64,000 bases of DNA from Sphingomonas vulcanisoli (GCF_011761305.1 NZ_JAAOZC010000001.1:124001-188000); one strand, 5' to 3'; numbered from the stretch's first letter, positions 38,690-47,491 are shown. The notes: generated by a model from the letters alone, not told the origin. Made by a program: numbers and translations.

Positions 38690-39466
38690 ATGGATCTGAA
38701 CGGCAAGGTCGCGGTGGTTACCGGCGGTGCAATGGGCATCGGTGCCGAGATCGCGAAAGTCTTGGCGCGATCCGGTGCCAAGGTGGCGATCACCGACCTC
38801 AACGCGGCAGTGGGCGCCGAGATGGCGGGTTCGCTGATCGGGGAGGGGAGAGAAGCGGCCTATTTCGAGCAGGACGTGACGAGCTGGGACTCGGCCTTCG
38901 CGATGGCGGAGGCGGTCGAGACGCAGCTCGGTCCGATCGCGATCCTGGTCAACAATGCCGGCGTTTCCAGGCGGGTGCCGTTCCTGGAGATGAGCGAGGC
39001 CGAGTGGGACCGTCTGCTTGACATCAATCTCAAGGGCCAGTTCCTCACCGCCCGCGCCGTGATCCCGCGCATGCTGGAGCGCGATTATGGGCGGATTATC
39101 AACATGTCATCGGTGGCGGGCAAGCAGGCGGCACCCTGCTTCGCCCATTATTGCACGTCCAAATTCGGCGTCCTCGGCCTCACGCAGAGCCTTGCGGTGG
39201 AGTTCGCCAAGACCGGCATTACCGTGAACGCGGTCTGTCCCGGCATCGTCGCGACGCCGATGCACGATCAGCTTCTGCCCGAAATGGCGAAGGCGATGGG
39301 GCTTTCGGTCGAGGAAGCGGTCCAGGGCTTTTTGAGCGTCATCCCGCAGGGCCGTCCTCAAACGCCGGAAGATATCGCCCGCATGGTCGTCTTCCTCGCC
39401 AGCGACGAGGCGCGCAACATGACCGGCGGATCCTATCACGTCGACGGCGGCATCAGGATGGGCTGA
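38690..39466 (+). CDS. Short-chain dehydrogenase/reductase
   Basis: A 258-residue classical SDR. Motifs: cofactor TGGAMGIG (residues about 12-19), NNAG (about 88-91), catalytic Ser in NMSSVAG, catalytic YCTSK (YxxxK), and the C-terminal GGSYHVDGGIRMG. Asp after the beta-2 strand (AITDLN) suggests NAD(H) preference. With the preceding TonB receptor and the LysR gene it looks like a small uptake-plus-oxidation locus. Substrate unknown. Confidence 0.92.
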   Translation: MDLNGKVAVVTGGAMGIGAEIAKVLARSGAKVAITDLNAAVGAEMAGSLIGEGREAAYFEQDVTSWDSAFAMAEAVETQLGPIAILVNNAGVSRRVPFLEMSEAEWDRLLDINLKGQFLTARAVIPRMLERDYGRIINMSSVAGKQAAPCFAHYCTSKFGVLGLTQSLAVEFAKTGITVNAVCPGIVATPMHDQLLPEMAKAMGLSVEEAVQGFLSVIPQGRPQTPEDIARMVVFLASDEARNMTGGSYHVDGGIRMG

Positions 39467-39577
39467 GCCGTTTCGGCCAGCCCATCCCCGCATAACGCCG
39501 CCCTCGTGAGATTAGCGGATCGATAGCACACTCGCCGGACGCATCACGCGGGGGCATCGAGTGTTGACTATCGTGGT

Positions 39578-40129
39578 TTAGCGGCAGCGGACCTGCTGGT
39601 TGCTCTGGTCGATCGCCTTGCCGGCGAGCGCGCCGACCGCGACGCCGATAAGCGTACCCGCGGCGCGATTGTGGCCGCCGTCGATCACGTTGCCGAGGAT
39701 ACCGCCAGCGGCACCGCCGACGATGAGGCCGGTCGTGCCGTCATTGCGCTTGCAATAATAGCGGCCGTCCGATCCGCGATAGACCTGGTCGTTCGAAGAG
39801 AGCACGCGCTCCTGATAGCCCGGCCCGTCGCGATAGTAGCGGGAAGCATCATAATCGGTCTGATAGGTCGGATCGCCATAAGCGCCCGGCGGGGGCGGCG
39901 GGGGCGCGCCATAGCCGCCGCCATAGGGGCCGCTGCCACGATTGTAACGACGTGAGGCCATGTACCGGTCGCGTTCGGCGTTATAGCGATCGGTGGCGAT
40001 CTGATAATCGCGTTGCGCCGCATCCCAGCGGGCCTGCGCCTGCGGCGATTGGGCAATAGCGGGCGCGATGGGCGCGAGCGCCATCGGGGCGGCGGCGGCA
40101 AGCGCCACAGCAAGGGTTAAGCGTCGCAT
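39578..40129 (-). CDS. Secreted glycine-zipper 2TM domain protein
   Basis: An exported 183-residue protein: signal peptide (about 1-26, ...APAIAQ), a Tyr/Arg-rich coiled N-terminal half (WDAAQRDYQIATDRYNAERDRYMASRRYN), a Gly/Pro linker, and a C-terminal glycine zipper (TGLIVGGAAGGILGNVIDGG ... TLIGVAVGALAGKAID) typical of small outer-membrane-associated proteins. The frame is open to 40252, but ATG 40129 has AGGAGA just upstream and starts the signal peptide. A similar N-terminal pattern occurs in 63473-63856. Confidence 0.85.
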   Translation of the reverse strand: MRRLTLAVALAAAAPMALAPIAPAIAQSPQAQARWDAAQRDYQIATDRYNAERDRYMASRRYNRGSGPYGGGYGAPPPPPPGAYGDPTYQTDYDASRYYRDGPGYQERVLSSNDQVYRGSDGRYYCKRNDGTTGLIVGGAAGGILGNVIDGGHNRAAGTLIGVAVGALAGKAIDQSNQQVRCR

Positions 40130-40314
40130 TGATCTTCTCCTGTTCAAGGCCGAACCTTTGTCCGTCGCCGGCTTTTCCCAGTTTCGCGGTGAACGCGATC
40201 TGAGTTGGCCGTTTCGCCGGCGTTCAGCCCGGTCCGGTTCGGACATAACCATGGGTGAGCGGATCGGTTGCGAAACGGCCGCGCGGATGGCAGCGTGCGG
40301 ACGAGGAGGTTGCC

Positions 40315-40896
40315 ATGCCGCAGGATCAGAGGATCGATGCGTTCATCGCCAAGGCGCAGCCGTTCGCGCAGCCGATCCTCCGTCAGGTCCGCAAGGCGAT
40401 GCATGCGGCGCTGCCGGACGTAGAGGAAGCGATTAAATGGGGGATGCCCTTCTTCCTGATCGGCGGTCGTCCCTTCGCAAACATGGCGGCGTTCAAGGCG
40501 CACGCGGCCTTCGGCTTCTGGAAAGGGCCGCGGACGGGCAAGGAAGCCGACGCGATGGGGCAATATGGCCGGCTGACCAAGGTCGAGGATCTGCCTCCGG
40601 AGCCCGAGTTCATCGCGCTGATCCGGGCGCAGGCGGCATCGGCCGCGTCCGCCCTGCCGAAGCCCAAGGCGCCCCCGAAACCTGCGCTCGAAACGCCTGA
40701 CGATCTGGCCGAGGCGCTGGCGAGTGATGCCGAAGCCTGCGCGGTGTTCCATGGTTTCCCGCCGGGGTGTCGGCGCGAATATATCGAATGGATCGTTCAG
40801 GCGAAGCGTCCTGAAACCCGCGCCAGCCGGATTGCCAAGGCCGTCGCGCAGATGGCAGAGGGCAAGAAGCTCAACTGGAAGTATGAAAATTGCTGA
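40315..40896 (+). CDS. DUF1801 / YdeI-like protein
   Basis: A 193-residue cytoplasmic protein of the YdeI/OmpD-associated type. The N-terminal DUF1801-like domain (IDAFIAKAQPFAQPILRQVRKAMHAALPDVEEAIKWGMPFF) is followed by a Pro-rich linker and a C-terminal YdeI helical domain (ALASDAEACAVFHGFPPGCRREYIEWIVQAKRPETRASRIAKAV). Function unknown. ATG 40315 is chosen because AGGAGG lies about 5 bp upstream; the frame is open from 40255. Confidence 0.85.
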   Translation: MPQDQRIDAFIAKAQPFAQPILRQVRKAMHAALPDVEEAIKWGMPFFLIGGRPFANMAAFKAHAAFGFWKGPRTGKEADAMGQYGRLTKVEDLPPEPEFIALIRAQAASAASALPKPKAPPKPALETPDDLAEALASDAEACAVFHGFPPGCRREYIEWIVQAKRPETRASRIAKAVAQMAEGKKLNWKYENC

Positions 40897-40902
40897 AGCG
40901 CC

Positions 40903-41100
40903 TCAGGCAAGCTTCTCGCAGCGGTAGCGATCACGGATCCGGCTGTTGAAAAAGCGGCCCTTTGAGGTCGCGGCGCGCAGCCTCCGGACGATCTCCGCCG
41001 GTACGTCGCAATAGGCATAGCGTTTGCCGGTCGTGAAGGTGATCGCCAGCCGTTCGGCATCGGGCTCATAATCGAAGGCGCGGATCACCGAGGAGGGCAT
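40903..41100 (-). CDS. KTSC-domain protein
   Basis: A 65-residue protein (ATG 41100; the frame also has a GTG three bases further upstream) that matches the small KTSC domain: a beta-rich MPSSVIRAFDYEPDAERLAITF start and the name-giving motif in its TSKGRFFNSRIRD form. Such domains often occur alone or fused to lysyl-tRNA-synthetase-like proteins; their role is unknown. Convergent with the DUF1801 gene, with 6 bp between stops. Confidence 0.82.
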   Translation of the reverse strand: MPSSVIRAFDYEPDAERLAITFTTGKRYAYCDVPAEIVRRLRAATSKGRFFNSRIRDRYRCEKLA

Positions 41101-41177
41101 CACCGATCAACGCGCGTGCCCGCGCTATGCTCCGCTCGCGCTTCTCATTCGGCCGCGCTGCACGCTATACGAACGGC

Positions 41178-41321
41178 ATGGCTGACGACACGATCATTCA
41201 AACCCCGGACGGCCCGATGACATGGGCCGAATGGAAGAAAAAGAACCCGGTCCAGATCCCGTCCCGCCGCACCAAGGGCAAGAAGCTGCCCAACAAGATC
41301 AAGACCCGCACCGGCGATTAG
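41178..41321 (+). CDS. Small basic hypothetical protein
   Basis: A 47-residue protein, MADDTIIQTPDGPMTWAEWK followed by a Lys/Arg-rich tail (RRTKGKKLPNKIKTRTGD). It has no known fold. The coding pattern looks real (third positions G/C, sensible start), and nothing overlaps it. The longer reading from 41127 is less likely because it runs back toward the divergent KTSC start. Confidence 0.55.
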   Translation: MADDTIIQTPDGPMTWAEWKKKNPVQIPSRRTKGKKLPNKIKTRTGD

Positions 41322-41342
41322 GCGGCGATCTTCGGCTTATCC

Positions 41343-41906
41343 TCATGGAACGCCGACAATGTCCTCCGGCTGGGCAGGATAGCTGCGGAGCAGGGCTTCG
41401 CTGAGATCAGCGGCGACCGCATCGGTGGTCGCCCGGCGCGTGCCTAACTGGCGCACCGTTACCGCGGCGGCCTTCCATACGACCGCTGGCTCGCCACGCT
41501 TGTGGATGCGCAGCTCGATCTGGGTGCGTTGCAGCGGGACAAGCTGCGACTGGCCAGTCGAAAGCGGGATGGTGACGCCCGCGCCGACACCGGGGGCACC
41601 GCCGGGCGCTACCGATGTGCGCGCCGAGCCCTTGCCGAGGCCGGTGCCGACATCGGCACGGCTGAGGATCAGTTCGGCGACATAAGCCGCATGGCCGGTA
41701 TCGTCGAGGATCGTGAAGCCCTTGGTCGAGAGCGCCTCGGTCGCGGCGTTGACGAAGGCGGGCAGGGCGGGATCATACTCTCCGCTAGAGGTCTTCGGTT
41801 CGATCGCGATCGTTCCGCCGGGAGGCGGATCCGCCAGCGACGGCGATCCCGCTAGGGCTATGAAGGCCATCGCAGCCGTTAGTTTCGACAAGAATGCGCG
41901 CATCAA
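41343..41906 (-). CDS. Secreted hypothetical protein
   Basis: A 187-residue protein with a signal peptide (MMRAFLSKLTAAMAFIALAGSPSLA). The mature part alternates beta-like segments and a central Gly/Ser/Thr-rich stretch (about 92-120: TGLGKGSARTSVAPGGAPGVGAGV). It may be a small outer-membrane or lipoprotein-like accessory protein, but has no Cys after the signal and no family I recognise. Divergent from the polysaccharide deacetylase gene. Confidence 0.7.
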   Translation of the reverse strand: MMRAFLSKLTAAMAFIALAGSPSLADPPPGGTIAIEPKTSSGEYDPALPAFVNAATEALSTKGFTILDDTGHAAYVAELILSRADVGTGLGKGSARTSVAPGGAPGVGAGVTIPLSTGQSQLVPLQRTQIELRIHKRGEPAVVWKAAAVTVRQLGTRRATTDAVAADLSEALLRSYPAQPEDIVGVP

Positions 41907-41982
41907 AAGCTCCTTAGCGCAAGGGATCGCTCATCGCATGCTGGCCATTGAGCTCCTCGACTTAAGCGCCATAACGCAGCGC

Positions 41983-42963
41983 ATGGCATTGAGAATCATA
42001 GCGCGCATGTTCCTGCTGGGCCTATCCGCGATGCTATCGGCGGAAACAGCCGCGCACGCAGGGTCAGTGGCGATCACCTTCGACGATCTGCCGCTGTTCG
42101 GCCTCTATGCGCCGCCGCCCGAAGCCGACGCGATCACATCGGACTTGCTCGACGGCTTCCGCAAGCAGCATTGGAAGGTCACAGGCTTCGTCAACGAAAT
42201 CCAGTTGCAAGGCCCCAACCGGGAGGAGCGGATCGGCCTGCTACGCCGTTGGATCGATGCCGGATATGATCTCGGCAACCACAGCTATTCGCATCTCTCG
42301 CTGACCAAGACACCGGTGGACGATTATATCGCGGATGTCGCGAAGGGCGAGGCGGTGACGCGCGTGCTGATGCGCGATCATGGCAAAACCGAACATTGGT
42401 ATCGCCATCCCTATCTGGAGACCGGCCCGACGCTGGCGATCCGGGAAAAGTTCGAAGGCTGGCTGAAGGCGCATGGCTATCGCGTCGCGCCGGTGACGAT
42501 GGAAAATTCCGATTGGGAATTCGCCGAGCCCTACGATGCCGCCCTCGCGCGCAAGGATGCGGCGCAAGCCGCGGCGATCCGTGCCGCCTATATCGATTAT
42601 ACCGCCGCGGTCGTACCCTGGTATCGCAAGGCTGGCGTGGCTCTATTCGGACGCGAGCCGGCGTTTGTGATGCTGGTGCACGCCAGCCGCCTCAACGCCG
42701 CCAGCATTGATGCCCTGGCCGCCATCTTCCGCGCCAACCACCTCGCTTCCGTCAGCCTCGATCGCGCCATGGCCGATCCCGCCTATCGAACGGCAGACAA
42801 TTACGTAGGGCCGGACGGCGACGAATGGCTGACGCGCTGGGCGACGACGCTGCACCGTGATCTGCCCTATGCGAGCCTGCCGGAAGTGCCCGCGTGGATC
42901 GCCGATCTCGACAAGAAAATCGAAGACGCCGTTCCCGATCCGCAGGCACCTCCCGTCCCGTAA
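41983..42963 (+). CDS. Secreted polysaccharide deacetylase (NodB-like)
   Basis: An exported metal-dependent deacetylase. After a signal peptide (to about residue 27, ...ETAAHAG) comes the NodB-fold core: VAITFDDLP (first Asp pair), GNHSYSHLS (metal-binding H-x3-H) and WYRHPYLETG. The TFDD motif is followed by LP rather than the usual GP. Substrates of the family are chitooligosaccharide or peptidoglycan N-acetyl groups; which applies here is unknown. Frames open to 41713 and ATG 41938 also exist, but ATG 41983 gives a good signal peptide. Confidence 0.85.
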   Translation: MALRIIARMFLLGLSAMLSAETAAHAGSVAITFDDLPLFGLYAPPPEADAITSDLLDGFRKQHWKVTGFVNEIQLQGPNREERIGLLRRWIDAGYDLGNHSYSHLSLTKTPVDDYIADVAKGEAVTRVLMRDHGKTEHWYRHPYLETGPTLAIREKFEGWLKAHGYRVAPVTMENSDWEFAEPYDAALARKDAAQAAAIRAAYIDYTAAVVPWYRKAGVALFGREPAFVMLVHASRLNAASIDALAAIFRANHLASVSLDRAMADPAYRTADNYVGPDGDEWLTRWATTLHRDLPYASLPEVPAWIADLDKKIEDAVPDPQAPPVP

Positions 42964-42983
42964 TCGGATGATCGGCGCCTGAA

Positions 42984-43604
42984 TCAGCAGGCCTCCCGCG
43001 CCTCGGCGCGCACCGCGCAATAGTCGAGCAGGCCGGTATGGTGGGCCAACACCTGGCGTGCGCCGAACGCCAGGGTGCGATCGAGGCGGGGGCGATCGGG
43101 CATCGCCGCCAGCAGCGCGCGGCACGCCTCTTCATCCGGCAGCCGGCTCTCGGGAACCGCCAGCCCCAGCCGCTCCGCCGCGCCATCCATCACCGCGCGC
43201 AGCGGCTGCCAATCGAGCAGTAACGTCACCACCGCGCCGATCGCGCAGCCGAACCGTTCAGATCGCGCCAAGGTCGCCATCGAATAATATTGGCTCTGGA
43301 TCGTGCAGACCGTCCCCGAATCGCCGGGCGTGCTCGGCGGCGGCCCGGCGACGGCGATCAACGCGGCCAGAAAAGCGCGCTCGTGCACAAAGGCGGCGGC
43401 GGCCTCCCGCAGGAAAGCATCGCCGCCCGCCCAGCAGCTCTGACTGGCCGCCATATCGATCAACCCCGGCGTCCGCCCATGCAGCAGGGAGAACAGATGG
43501 ACGAGATCGGCGACGTTGCGCGTCGCCGAGACGCCGGCGTTGAGCTCCGCCGAAATCAGCCACGGATGCGCCGCCGAGCCTTCGCCGGCGGCAAGCGACA
43601 CCAT
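42984..43604 (-). CDS. Hypothetical helical protein (sphingomonad-type)
   Basis: A protein of about 206 residues, rich in Ala/Leu helices, with no signal peptide, no membrane segment beyond a short hydrophobic stretch (CAIGAVVTLLLDW), and a Pro-rich PSTPG loop. I chose ATG 43604; the frame extends to a TTG at 43673. It may belong to DUF6975, a sphingomonad family I only half remember, so treat this as unnamed. Ends convergently with the deacetylase gene. Confidence 0.6.
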   Translation of the reverse strand: MVSLAAGEGSAAHPWLISAELNAGVSATRNVADLVHLFSLLHGRTPGLIDMAASQSCWAGGDAFLREAAAAFVHERAFLAALIAVAGPPPSTPGDSGTVCTIQSQYYSMATLARSERFGCAIGAVVTLLLDWQPLRAVMDGAAERLGLAVPESRLPDEEACRALLAAMPDRPRLDRTLAFGARQVLAHHTGLLDYCAVRAEAREAC

Positions 43605-43754
43605 CAGCCCGCCGTGATCGGCGGGTGCCTCAAGGATCTGAGCCAACACTATTACGCTACTCCACTCGTACAACCCGTTCTGGATAGAGCGCCGGGCGTT
43701 ACTTCCGGCCCTAAGAACAGGGTTTACATCGCATTAGCCAAGATTTTCGAACCT

Positions 43755-43778
43755 ATCCTCCCCCTGGCGGGGGAGGAT
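43755..43778. repeat. Half element of palindromic family D
   Basis: A short perfect-looking hairpin, TCCTCCCCCTGG followed by CGGGGGAGGA, located just beyond the stop of the alpha/beta hydrolase gene. It is one arm of the longer family D repeat seen at 12931-13051 and 33103-33214, apparently a solo copy. Confidence 0.7.
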
Positions 43779-43783
43779 CGGCG

Positions 43784-44611
43784 TCAGCTCCCCACGAAGC
43801 TCAGCAGATCCTGCGTCAGCCGGTCCTTTTCAGTGACGTTCAGGCCGTGCGGTGCACCCGCATATTCGATCAGCTGTGCCTTCGATCCCAGCAGCTGCGC
43901 GGCGGCGCGGGCCGAGGGATCGATCGGCACGGTCTTGTCGCCGGTGCCGTGGACGATCAGCGTCGGTACTTTAAAGGCGGCGAGATCGGGGCGGAAGTCG
44001 GTCTTGCCGAACGCATCGATGCAATCGAGCGTGCCCTTGAGCCCCGCCTGGATGGCCAGCGCCCAGAATTGATCGAGCACCTCCTGGCTGACCGGGCTGG
44101 AGATGAAGCCGACACCGTAAAACATCTCGGCGAAATTCTTCATGAAATGCGCGCGGTCCTTGCGGATCGGGGCCTTCATCTGGTCCTCGAACACCGATCC
44201 GTCGACACCATCCGGATTGCTATCGTCCTTCAGCAGATAGGCGACGACCGACGAGATTAGCCCCGCCTTGACGATGCCCTTGCCGCCATGGCGTGACATG
44301 TACCGCGCCACCTCACCGCCCCCCATCGAGAAGCCGACCAGCGTCGCATCGCTGACGCCCGTCGCCTCGATCACTTGGGCGAGATCGTCGGCGAACGTGT
44401 CATAATTGTAGCCGCTGAAGGGCTGGCCCGATCGGCCGAACCCCCGGCGATCGTAGAAGATCACGCGATGTCCGGCCTCGGCCAGCGCGAGCGCCTGATC
44501 GTCCCAGCTATCGGCCGAAAGCGGCCAGCCATGGAGGAGGATCACCGGGCGGCCAGACCCCCAATCCTTGACGTAGAGGTCAACATGGTCGCGGGTCTTG
44601 ACGTAGGGCAC
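43784..44611 (-). CDS. Alpha/beta hydrolase, non-heme chloroperoxidase / arylesterase-like
   Basis: A 275-residue serine hydrolase. Catalytic landmarks: HGWPLSADSW (oxyanion hole), nucleophile Ser in GFSMGGGE, Asp in HGTGDKTVP and His in GAPHGLN. The HGWPLSADSWDDQ and YDRRGFGRSGQP segments are typical of cofactor-free haloperoxidase/esterases. It starts at GTG 44611, with AGGAG about 6 bp upstream. Monocistronic by appearance. Physiological substrate unknown. Confidence 0.9.
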   Translation of the reverse strand: MPYVKTRDHVDLYVKDWGSGRPVILLHGWPLSADSWDDQALALAEAGHRVIFYDRRGFGRSGQPFSGYNYDTFADDLAQVIEATGVSDATLVGFSMGGGEVARYMSRHGGKGIVKAGLISSVVAYLLKDDSNPDGVDGSVFEDQMKAPIRKDRAHFMKNFAEMFYGVGFISSPVSQEVLDQFWALAIQAGLKGTLDCIDAFGKTDFRPDLAAFKVPTLIVHGTGDKTVPIDPSARAAAQLLGSKAQLIEYAGAPHGLNVTEKDRLTQDLLSFVGS

Positions 44612-44664
44612 CGGCAGCTCCTCTTATGGTAGCTGCTCAACGCGGCAGATCGCGAAAGGCACCG

Positions 44665-46128
44665 TCAGGCGCCGTGAAATTCCGTCCTCGCCGCCACTTC
44701 CGCCGCCTGTGCCTCGCCGCGCATCGGCACGCGGACCGAAGGGCGCAGGCGCGCGATGCTGAGTACCCCCGCCACCGCCGTCAGCCCGGCGGCGATCAGC
44801 GCCGGTGTCGGGGAGGCGCCGATCCCGAGGGCGAGGAGGGCCGCCACCAGCGTGGCGCCCGCGGTCTGCCCGGTGAGGCGGGTCGTCGAAACCAGCGCAC
44901 CCGCCGATGCGGCGCGTTCGCGCGGTGCCGATCCCACGATCAGCCGGGCATTGGGAGACAGATAGAGGCCGAAGCCCGCGCCGGTGAAGGCCATGCGCCA
45001 GGCGATGTCGGCATAGCTCGGCGCGTGCGGCAGCCAGGCGATCAGCAGAGCGCCGATGGTGGCGATCACCATGCCGATCCCGCCGAGCAGCCCTGCCGGA
45101 TAGCGGTCGCTGAGCGTGCCCGCCGTCGGCGCGACGATCATCATCGTGAGCGGCCAAGGCGCGATCATCGCGCCGATCTCCTTGGGGCTGAGCCCGTAGC
45201 TATGCTGGAGGCGGAACGGCAAGGACAGGATGATGCTCATCGATGCGATGAAGGCGAAGAGCGCGCCTGCCGTGGAAAGGGCCAGCACGGGCCGCGCGAG
45301 CAGATCGACGGGCAGGATCGGCGCGGCTTCGCGCCGCTCGTGCAGGAAAAGGCCGATCCCGAAACCGATCCCGATTGCGACGATGGCGAGGCTTACCACT
45401 GGCGAGCTGCCATGGACCAGGGCCTCCAGTCCGGCGATCACCAGCCCGAAAGTGGCCATGTTGAGTATGGCGCCGGCCAGATTGTAGCGGCCCGGGCGGG
45501 CGGGCACGTCCGGCAGACTGCTTCGCCCGAGCCAGAGCGACAGCAGCCCGAACGGCGCGCCGATCGCGAAGACCCATGGCCAGGGCGCAAAGCCCAGGAT
45601 CAGGCCGCCCGCGGTCGGCGCGACGGCGCCGGCGGTTGAGGCAACGACGCTGTTGAGGCCGAGGCCGCGCCCCAGCTTGTCGGACGGATAGACCGAACGG
45701 ATCAGCGCCGACATGACCGAAAGTGCCGCCGCCGCGCCGACCGCCTGCAACGCGCGGACGACGAGCAGGAATGGCAGGCTCTTGGCGAAGAAGCACAGGG
45801 CCGTGGCGATCGTAAAGACGAGCTGACCGAGCTGATAGAGCCGCTTGAGGCCGATCTGGTCGCCAAGCGCCGACAGCGGCAGCAGGGTCATCACCAGCAC
45901 CAGCTGATAGACGGTCACCACCAGCACCGCCGATGATCCATCGACGTTCAGGTCGCGCGCGATCGTCGGCAACGCCACGGTGGCGATCGCGCCGTCGATC
46001 GTGGTGAGTGCGGTTCCCAGGCTGATCGCGGCGGCGGCGAGATAGCGCTGGGGGATCGGCAGGCCTTCGATACGCGGGGCTTCGGGCAAGCTGGACTTCT
46101 CCGGGCTAAGGTTCGGCGAACTGGACAA
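44665..46128 (-). CDS. MFS multidrug efflux transporter, DHA2 (EmrB/QacA) type
   Basis: A 487-residue polytopic membrane protein with about 14 predicted helices, as expected for drug:H+ antiporters of the DHA2 family. The motif A region (SALGDQIGLKRLY) after TM2 and the long, hydrophobic second half are visible. The ORF begins with TTG 46128 and no clear ribosome site is evident, so the true start might be elsewhere. Substrates cannot be inferred. It is divergent from asd. Confidence 0.87.
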   Translation of the reverse strand: MSSSPNLSPEKSSLPEAPRIEGLPIPQRYLAAAAISLGTALTTIDGAIATVALPTIARDLNVDGSSAVLVVTVYQLVLVMTLLPLSALGDQIGLKRLYQLGQLVFTIATALCFFAKSLPFLLVVRALQAVGAAAALSVMSALIRSVYPSDKLGRGLGLNSVVASTAGAVAPTAGGLILGFAPWPWVFAIGAPFGLLSLWLGRSSLPDVPARPGRYNLAGAILNMATFGLVIAGLEALVHGSSPVVSLAIVAIGIGFGIGLFLHERREAAPILPVDLLARPVLALSTAGALFAFIASMSIILSLPFRLQHSYGLSPKEIGAMIAPWPLTMMIVAPTAGTLSDRYPAGLLGGIGMVIATIGALLIAWLPHAPSYADIAWRMAFTGAGFGLYLSPNARLIVGSAPRERAASAGALVSTTRLTGQTAGATLVAALLALGIGASPTPALIAAGLTAVAGVLSIARLRPSVRVPMRGEAQAAEVAARTEFHGA

Positions 46129-46171
46129 GGGCGCGCTTCTGTTCCAACGGCCCGCGCATCAAGGAGACATT

Positions 46172-47200
46172 ATGGGCTATCGGGTAGTCGTCGCGGGCGC
46201 GACCGGCAATGTTGGTCGTGAAATGCTGAACATTCTGGCCGAGCGCGAGTTTCCGGCCGACGAGATCGCCGTGCTGGCCTCGTCGCGCTCCACAGGCCTT
46301 ACCGTCGATTTCGGCGATACCGGTAAGACGCTCAAGATCCAGAATATCGAGCATTTCGATTGGGCGGGCTGGGATATGGCGCTGTTCGCGATCGGCTCCG
46401 AAGCGACCGCCAAATATGCGCCGATCGCGGCGGCGGCGGGCTGCACGGTGATCGATAATTCGTCGCTCTACCGGATGGACCCCGACGTGCCGCTGATCGT
46501 GCCCGAAGTAAACCCGGAGGCGATCAGCGGATATAAGCGCAAGAACATCATCGCCAATCCGAACTGCTCGACCGCGCAGATGGTCGTCGCCCTGAAGCCG
46601 CTGCACGATGAGGCGACGATCCGGCGCGTCGTCGTCGCCACCTATCAGTCGGTCTCCGGCGCGGGCAAGGAAGGCATGGACGAGCTGTTCGAGCAGAGCC
46701 GCAACATCTTCGTCGGCGATCCGGCGGTGCCCAAGAAGTTCACCAAGCAGATCGCCTTCAACGTCATCCCCCATATCGACAGCTTCCTGGACGATGGATC
46801 GACCAAGGAGGAATGGAAGATGGTCGTGGAAACCAAGAAAATCCTCGATCCCAAGATCAAGGTCTCGGCCACCTGCGTCCGCGTGCCGGTATTCGTCGGC
46901 CATTCGGAGGCGATCAACATCGAGTTCGTCGACGAGATTTCTGCGGCCCGGGCGAAAGCGATCCTGCGCGAGGCGCCGGGCGTGATGCTCGTCGATAAGC
47001 ATGAGGATGGCGGCTACGTCACTCCGATCGAATGCGTTGGCGAATATGCCACCTATATCAGCCGCGTGCGCGAGGATCCGACCGTGGACAGCGGCCTGAG
47101 CCTCTGGTGCGTCAGCGACAACCTCCGCAAGGGCGCGGCGCTGAATGCTGTGCAGATCGCGGAGCTGCTCGGGCGGAAGCACCTGCAGAAGGCTGGCTAA
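46172..47200 (+). CDS. asd: Aspartate-semialdehyde dehydrogenase
   Basis: Makes aspartate semialdehyde for Lys, diaminopimelate, Thr and Met synthesis. The 342 residues show the N-terminal NADP motif VAGATGNVGREML, the active-site Cys in NPNCSTAQM (about residue 133), and QSVSGAGKEGM plus a later catalytic His. Diaminopimelate for the cell wall depends on it. ATG 46172 is preceded by AAGGAG. The toxin-antitoxin pair follows downstream. Confidence 0.96.
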   Translation: MGYRVVVAGATGNVGREMLNILAEREFPADEIAVLASSRSTGLTVDFGDTGKTLKIQNIEHFDWAGWDMALFAIGSEATAKYAPIAAAAGCTVIDNSSLYRMDPDVPLIVPEVNPEAISGYKRKNIIANPNCSTAQMVVALKPLHDEATIRRVVVATYQSVSGAGKEGMDELFEQSRNIFVGDPAVPKKFTKQIAFNVIPHIDSFLDDGSTKEEWKMVVETKKILDPKIKVSATCVRVPVFVGHSEAINIEFVDEISAARAKAILREAPGVMLVDKHEDGGYVTPIECVGEYATYISRVREDPTVDSGLSLWCVSDNLRKGAALNAVQIAELLGRKHLQKAG

Positions 47201-47207
47201 GCCACCG

Positions 47208-47236
47208 TTGAATGAATGATAGCAGATTGCTATCAT
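47208..47236 (+). promoter_or_regulatory. Sigma-70-like promoter of the toxin-antitoxin pair (leaderless)
   Basis: TTGAAT (47208-47213), exactly 17 bases, TATCAT (47231-47236). Both elements are close to the TTGACA/TATAAT consensus. The expected transcription start, 6-7 bases after the -10, coincides with the antitoxin ATG at 47243, implying a leaderless mRNA. No Shine-Dalgarno is visible before that ATG. Confidence 0.55.
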
Positions 47237-47237
47237 T
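47215..47237. promoter_or_regulatory. Operator palindrome overlapping the promoter
   Basis: A perfect inverted repeat with arms AATGATAGCA and TGCTATCATT separated by GAT. It overlaps the spacer and -10 of the promoter above, so a bound antitoxin (or toxin-antitoxin complex) would block RNA polymerase. This is the usual arrangement for FitA/VapB autoregulation. Confidence 0.7.
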
Positions 47238-47242
47238 CTTCG

Positions 47243-47491
47243 ATGGGCCAGATGCTGATCCGCCAGTTGGACGATGCTGCGATCGAGCGGCTAAAGCTTC
47301 GTGCGAGAAGAGAGCGTACCTCTGCCGAGGCTCTGGCAAGGGGCGCCATTCATCGTGAAGCTGCGCAACTCACCCTTGACGAGAAGCTTGAGCTGGTCCG
47401 GCAAATGCAGGAAAAAACGCGCCGCGCGACGATTCCGGACGCGGTGCAGACATCCGGCGTCGATCTGATCCGCGAGGATCGTGACCGGTGA
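47243..47491 (+). CDS. FitA/VapB-type antitoxin (ribbon-helix-helix)
   Basis: An 82-residue protein. The N terminus (MGQMLIRQLDDAAIERLKLRARRERTSAEALAR) fits the Arc/FitA-type ribbon-helix-helix DNA-binding fold. The C terminus is charged and presumably wraps the toxin. I chose ATG 47243, where the RHH starts; a frame from 47216 would begin inside the operator. It overlaps the PIN toxin gene by 4 bp (GTGA), the normal order of antitoxin then toxin. Confidence 0.85.
   Translation: MGQMLIRQLDDAAIERLKLRARRERTSAEALARGAIHREAAQLTLDEKLELVRQMQEKTRRATIPDAVQTSGVDLIREDRDR

Noticed and set aside
36634..38802. 722-residue open frame antisense to the TonB receptor
   Set aside because: It lies wholly within the receptor's coding strand complement, has Arg/Ala-biased composition typical of GC-rich antisense frames and shows no domain; the receptor itself is clear.
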